Assembly (NCBI RefSeq): GCF_020711235.1
Contig: NZ_JAJFAV010000008.1
Coordinates: 186,001-250,000, forward strand
Length of the DNA stretch: 64,000 bases
Source of the DNA: Hymenobacter sp. 15J16-1T3B
Lineage (GTDB): Bacteria; Bacteroidota; Bacteroidia; Cytophagales; Hymenobacteraceae
Reading direction: 5' to 3'
The notes beneath the pieces are model-generated. The model made no database searches. It saw only the letters and a program-made list of their open reading frames with translations, and was not told the DNA's origin. This document shows, in pieces, positions 63,442 to 64,000 of the stretch. Position numbers and translations under genes: made by a program. Position 1 is the first letter of the stretch. Every line of letters begins with the position of its first letter.

Positions 63442-64000
63442 ATGCGGGAAAATCTAGAAGCTGATTTTGAAAATTCGGCAACACAGAATGCAGAAAATGC
63501 TATCAAGCATTTAACCACAGGCTTCGAATCAAGTAGTATTATTCGACTGCGGGCATTACTTGCCAGACTGGAGTTTATCCAAGCTCAAGAGGCCGTGCTA
63601 AACATGGTTCGCCTGCAAGAGCACGATTACAACAACAACTGGCACTTAAGCAAGGAGCATTACAATCACACCCATAACTTCACTCTCTGGCGACTTATTA
63701 GAGCCGAGGGGTATAAGGTCTTTGAGCAGTTCAAGGACATCATGTGGGAGGAGTTCAAGGTACCTGTGGAGTGGCAGGAGGAACAAGCTCAACTCGCTTC
63801 GTTACCGCAGACTCGTTTACGCCGAGATTTTGATCCGGTAAAGCAGTTGTTTTTGGTATACCCTACGGATGTGAGAGAAGGCACCTGGGACTACTCGTCA
63901 TTAGCTGCATTTTATGACAGATTGCTCAGTGCTGTACCGGAGAGTATTGAAGTAGTGGTGCTAGTTAAGTCTAGCCGCTTAGCCTTAGAGCTAAGCCGGC
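63442..64000 (+). CDS. Unknown protein, C-terminus cut by the window edge
   Basis: An open frame from ATG 63442 to the right edge, 186 visible residues (MRENLEADFENSATQNAENA). Residues 1-130 are helical, with IRLRALLARLEFIQAQEAVLNMVRLQEHDYNN and an FKDIMWEEFKVPVEWQEE stretch. From about 131 it shifts to an alpha/beta pattern, DPVKQLFLVYPTD...FYDRLL...VVVLVKS, that recalls the start of an agmatine-deiminase-like fold; too little is visible to call this. Confidence 0.7.
   Translation, partial: MRENLEADFENSATQNAENAIKHLTTGFESSSIIRLRALLARLEFIQAQEAVLNMVRLQEHDYNNNWHLSKEHYNHTHNFTLWRLIRAEGYKVFEQFKDIMWEEFKVPVEWQEEQAQLASLPQTRLRRDFDPVKQLFLVYPTDVREGTWDYSSLAAFYDRLLSAVPESIEVVVLVKSSRLALELSR

Noticed and set aside
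57990-64000. A right-hand att repeat of the tRNA-Arg 3' end
   Set aside because: No copy of the tRNA 3' sequence was found by eye to the right within the window, so the island boundary is not claimed.

Overview
The window looks like chromosome from a Hymenobacter-like member of the Bacteroidota (Cytophagales). The reasons are high GC, a type VI secretion locus of the Bacteroidota-specific class (T6SS-iii), a protein with a C-terminal type IX secretion sorting domain, TTTG / TAnnTTTG promoters, a fused tandem D-Ala-D-Ala ligase and a PorT-like beta-barrel. The genus is inferred, not proven.

Region 1 (1-19981) is a T6SS-iii locus built from several divergent operons: tssB-tssC-hcp (minus), tssH/clpV (plus), tssE-tssF (minus), two further hcp genes (plus), vgrG-PAAR plus a cargo gene (plus), tssN-tssK-tssO plus a small hydrophobic protein (minus), and tssG (plus). 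A GC-poor gene opposite vgrG has an M15-peptidase-like motif layout and is a candidate cell-wall effector. Two AT-rich secreted-protein genes flank the left side. TssP, TssQ and TssR were not recognised and may lie to the left of the window. The locus ends exactly on the stub of a TolC-family gene.

Region 2 (19978-29976) holds the tolC stub, a small secreted protein, chromate transporter chrA, and a long co-directional sulfur module: ArsR-type regulator, TSUP exporter, persulfide dioxygenase-rhodanese fusion, rhodanese, two YeeE/YedE halves, a porin and an MFS transporter. The regulator promoter and the TSUP promoter share an identical 10-mer. A DUF983 remnant closes the module.

Region 3 (30135-38440) carries an alpha/beta hydrolase, an SDR, an AraC-type regulator, a DUF72 protein, a dead serine recombinase, a TMEM175-type channel, an unknown protein and a zinc alcohol dehydrogenase. 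Region 4 (38901-57806) is mostly housekeeping: a CAT-anticodon tRNA, HAD hydrolase, S2P-like protease, pgk, tandem Ddl, PASTA protein, T9SS cargo, rhodanese, recQ, a phage-type protein, a LolD-like ATPase, a GH113-like hydrolase, sucC, a transglutaminase-like protein and ohr.

Region 5 (57944-64000) starts at tRNA-Arg(CCG) and is an accessory island: a gene split by an in-frame TGA, an excisionase-like HTH protein, a BT4734/VirE-like protein, a DUF3987 gene with two apparent +1 frameshifts, a zinc-ribbon protein and a partial gene at the right edge. No integrase was seen. Several large inverted repeats and a small repeat cluster lie between these genes.
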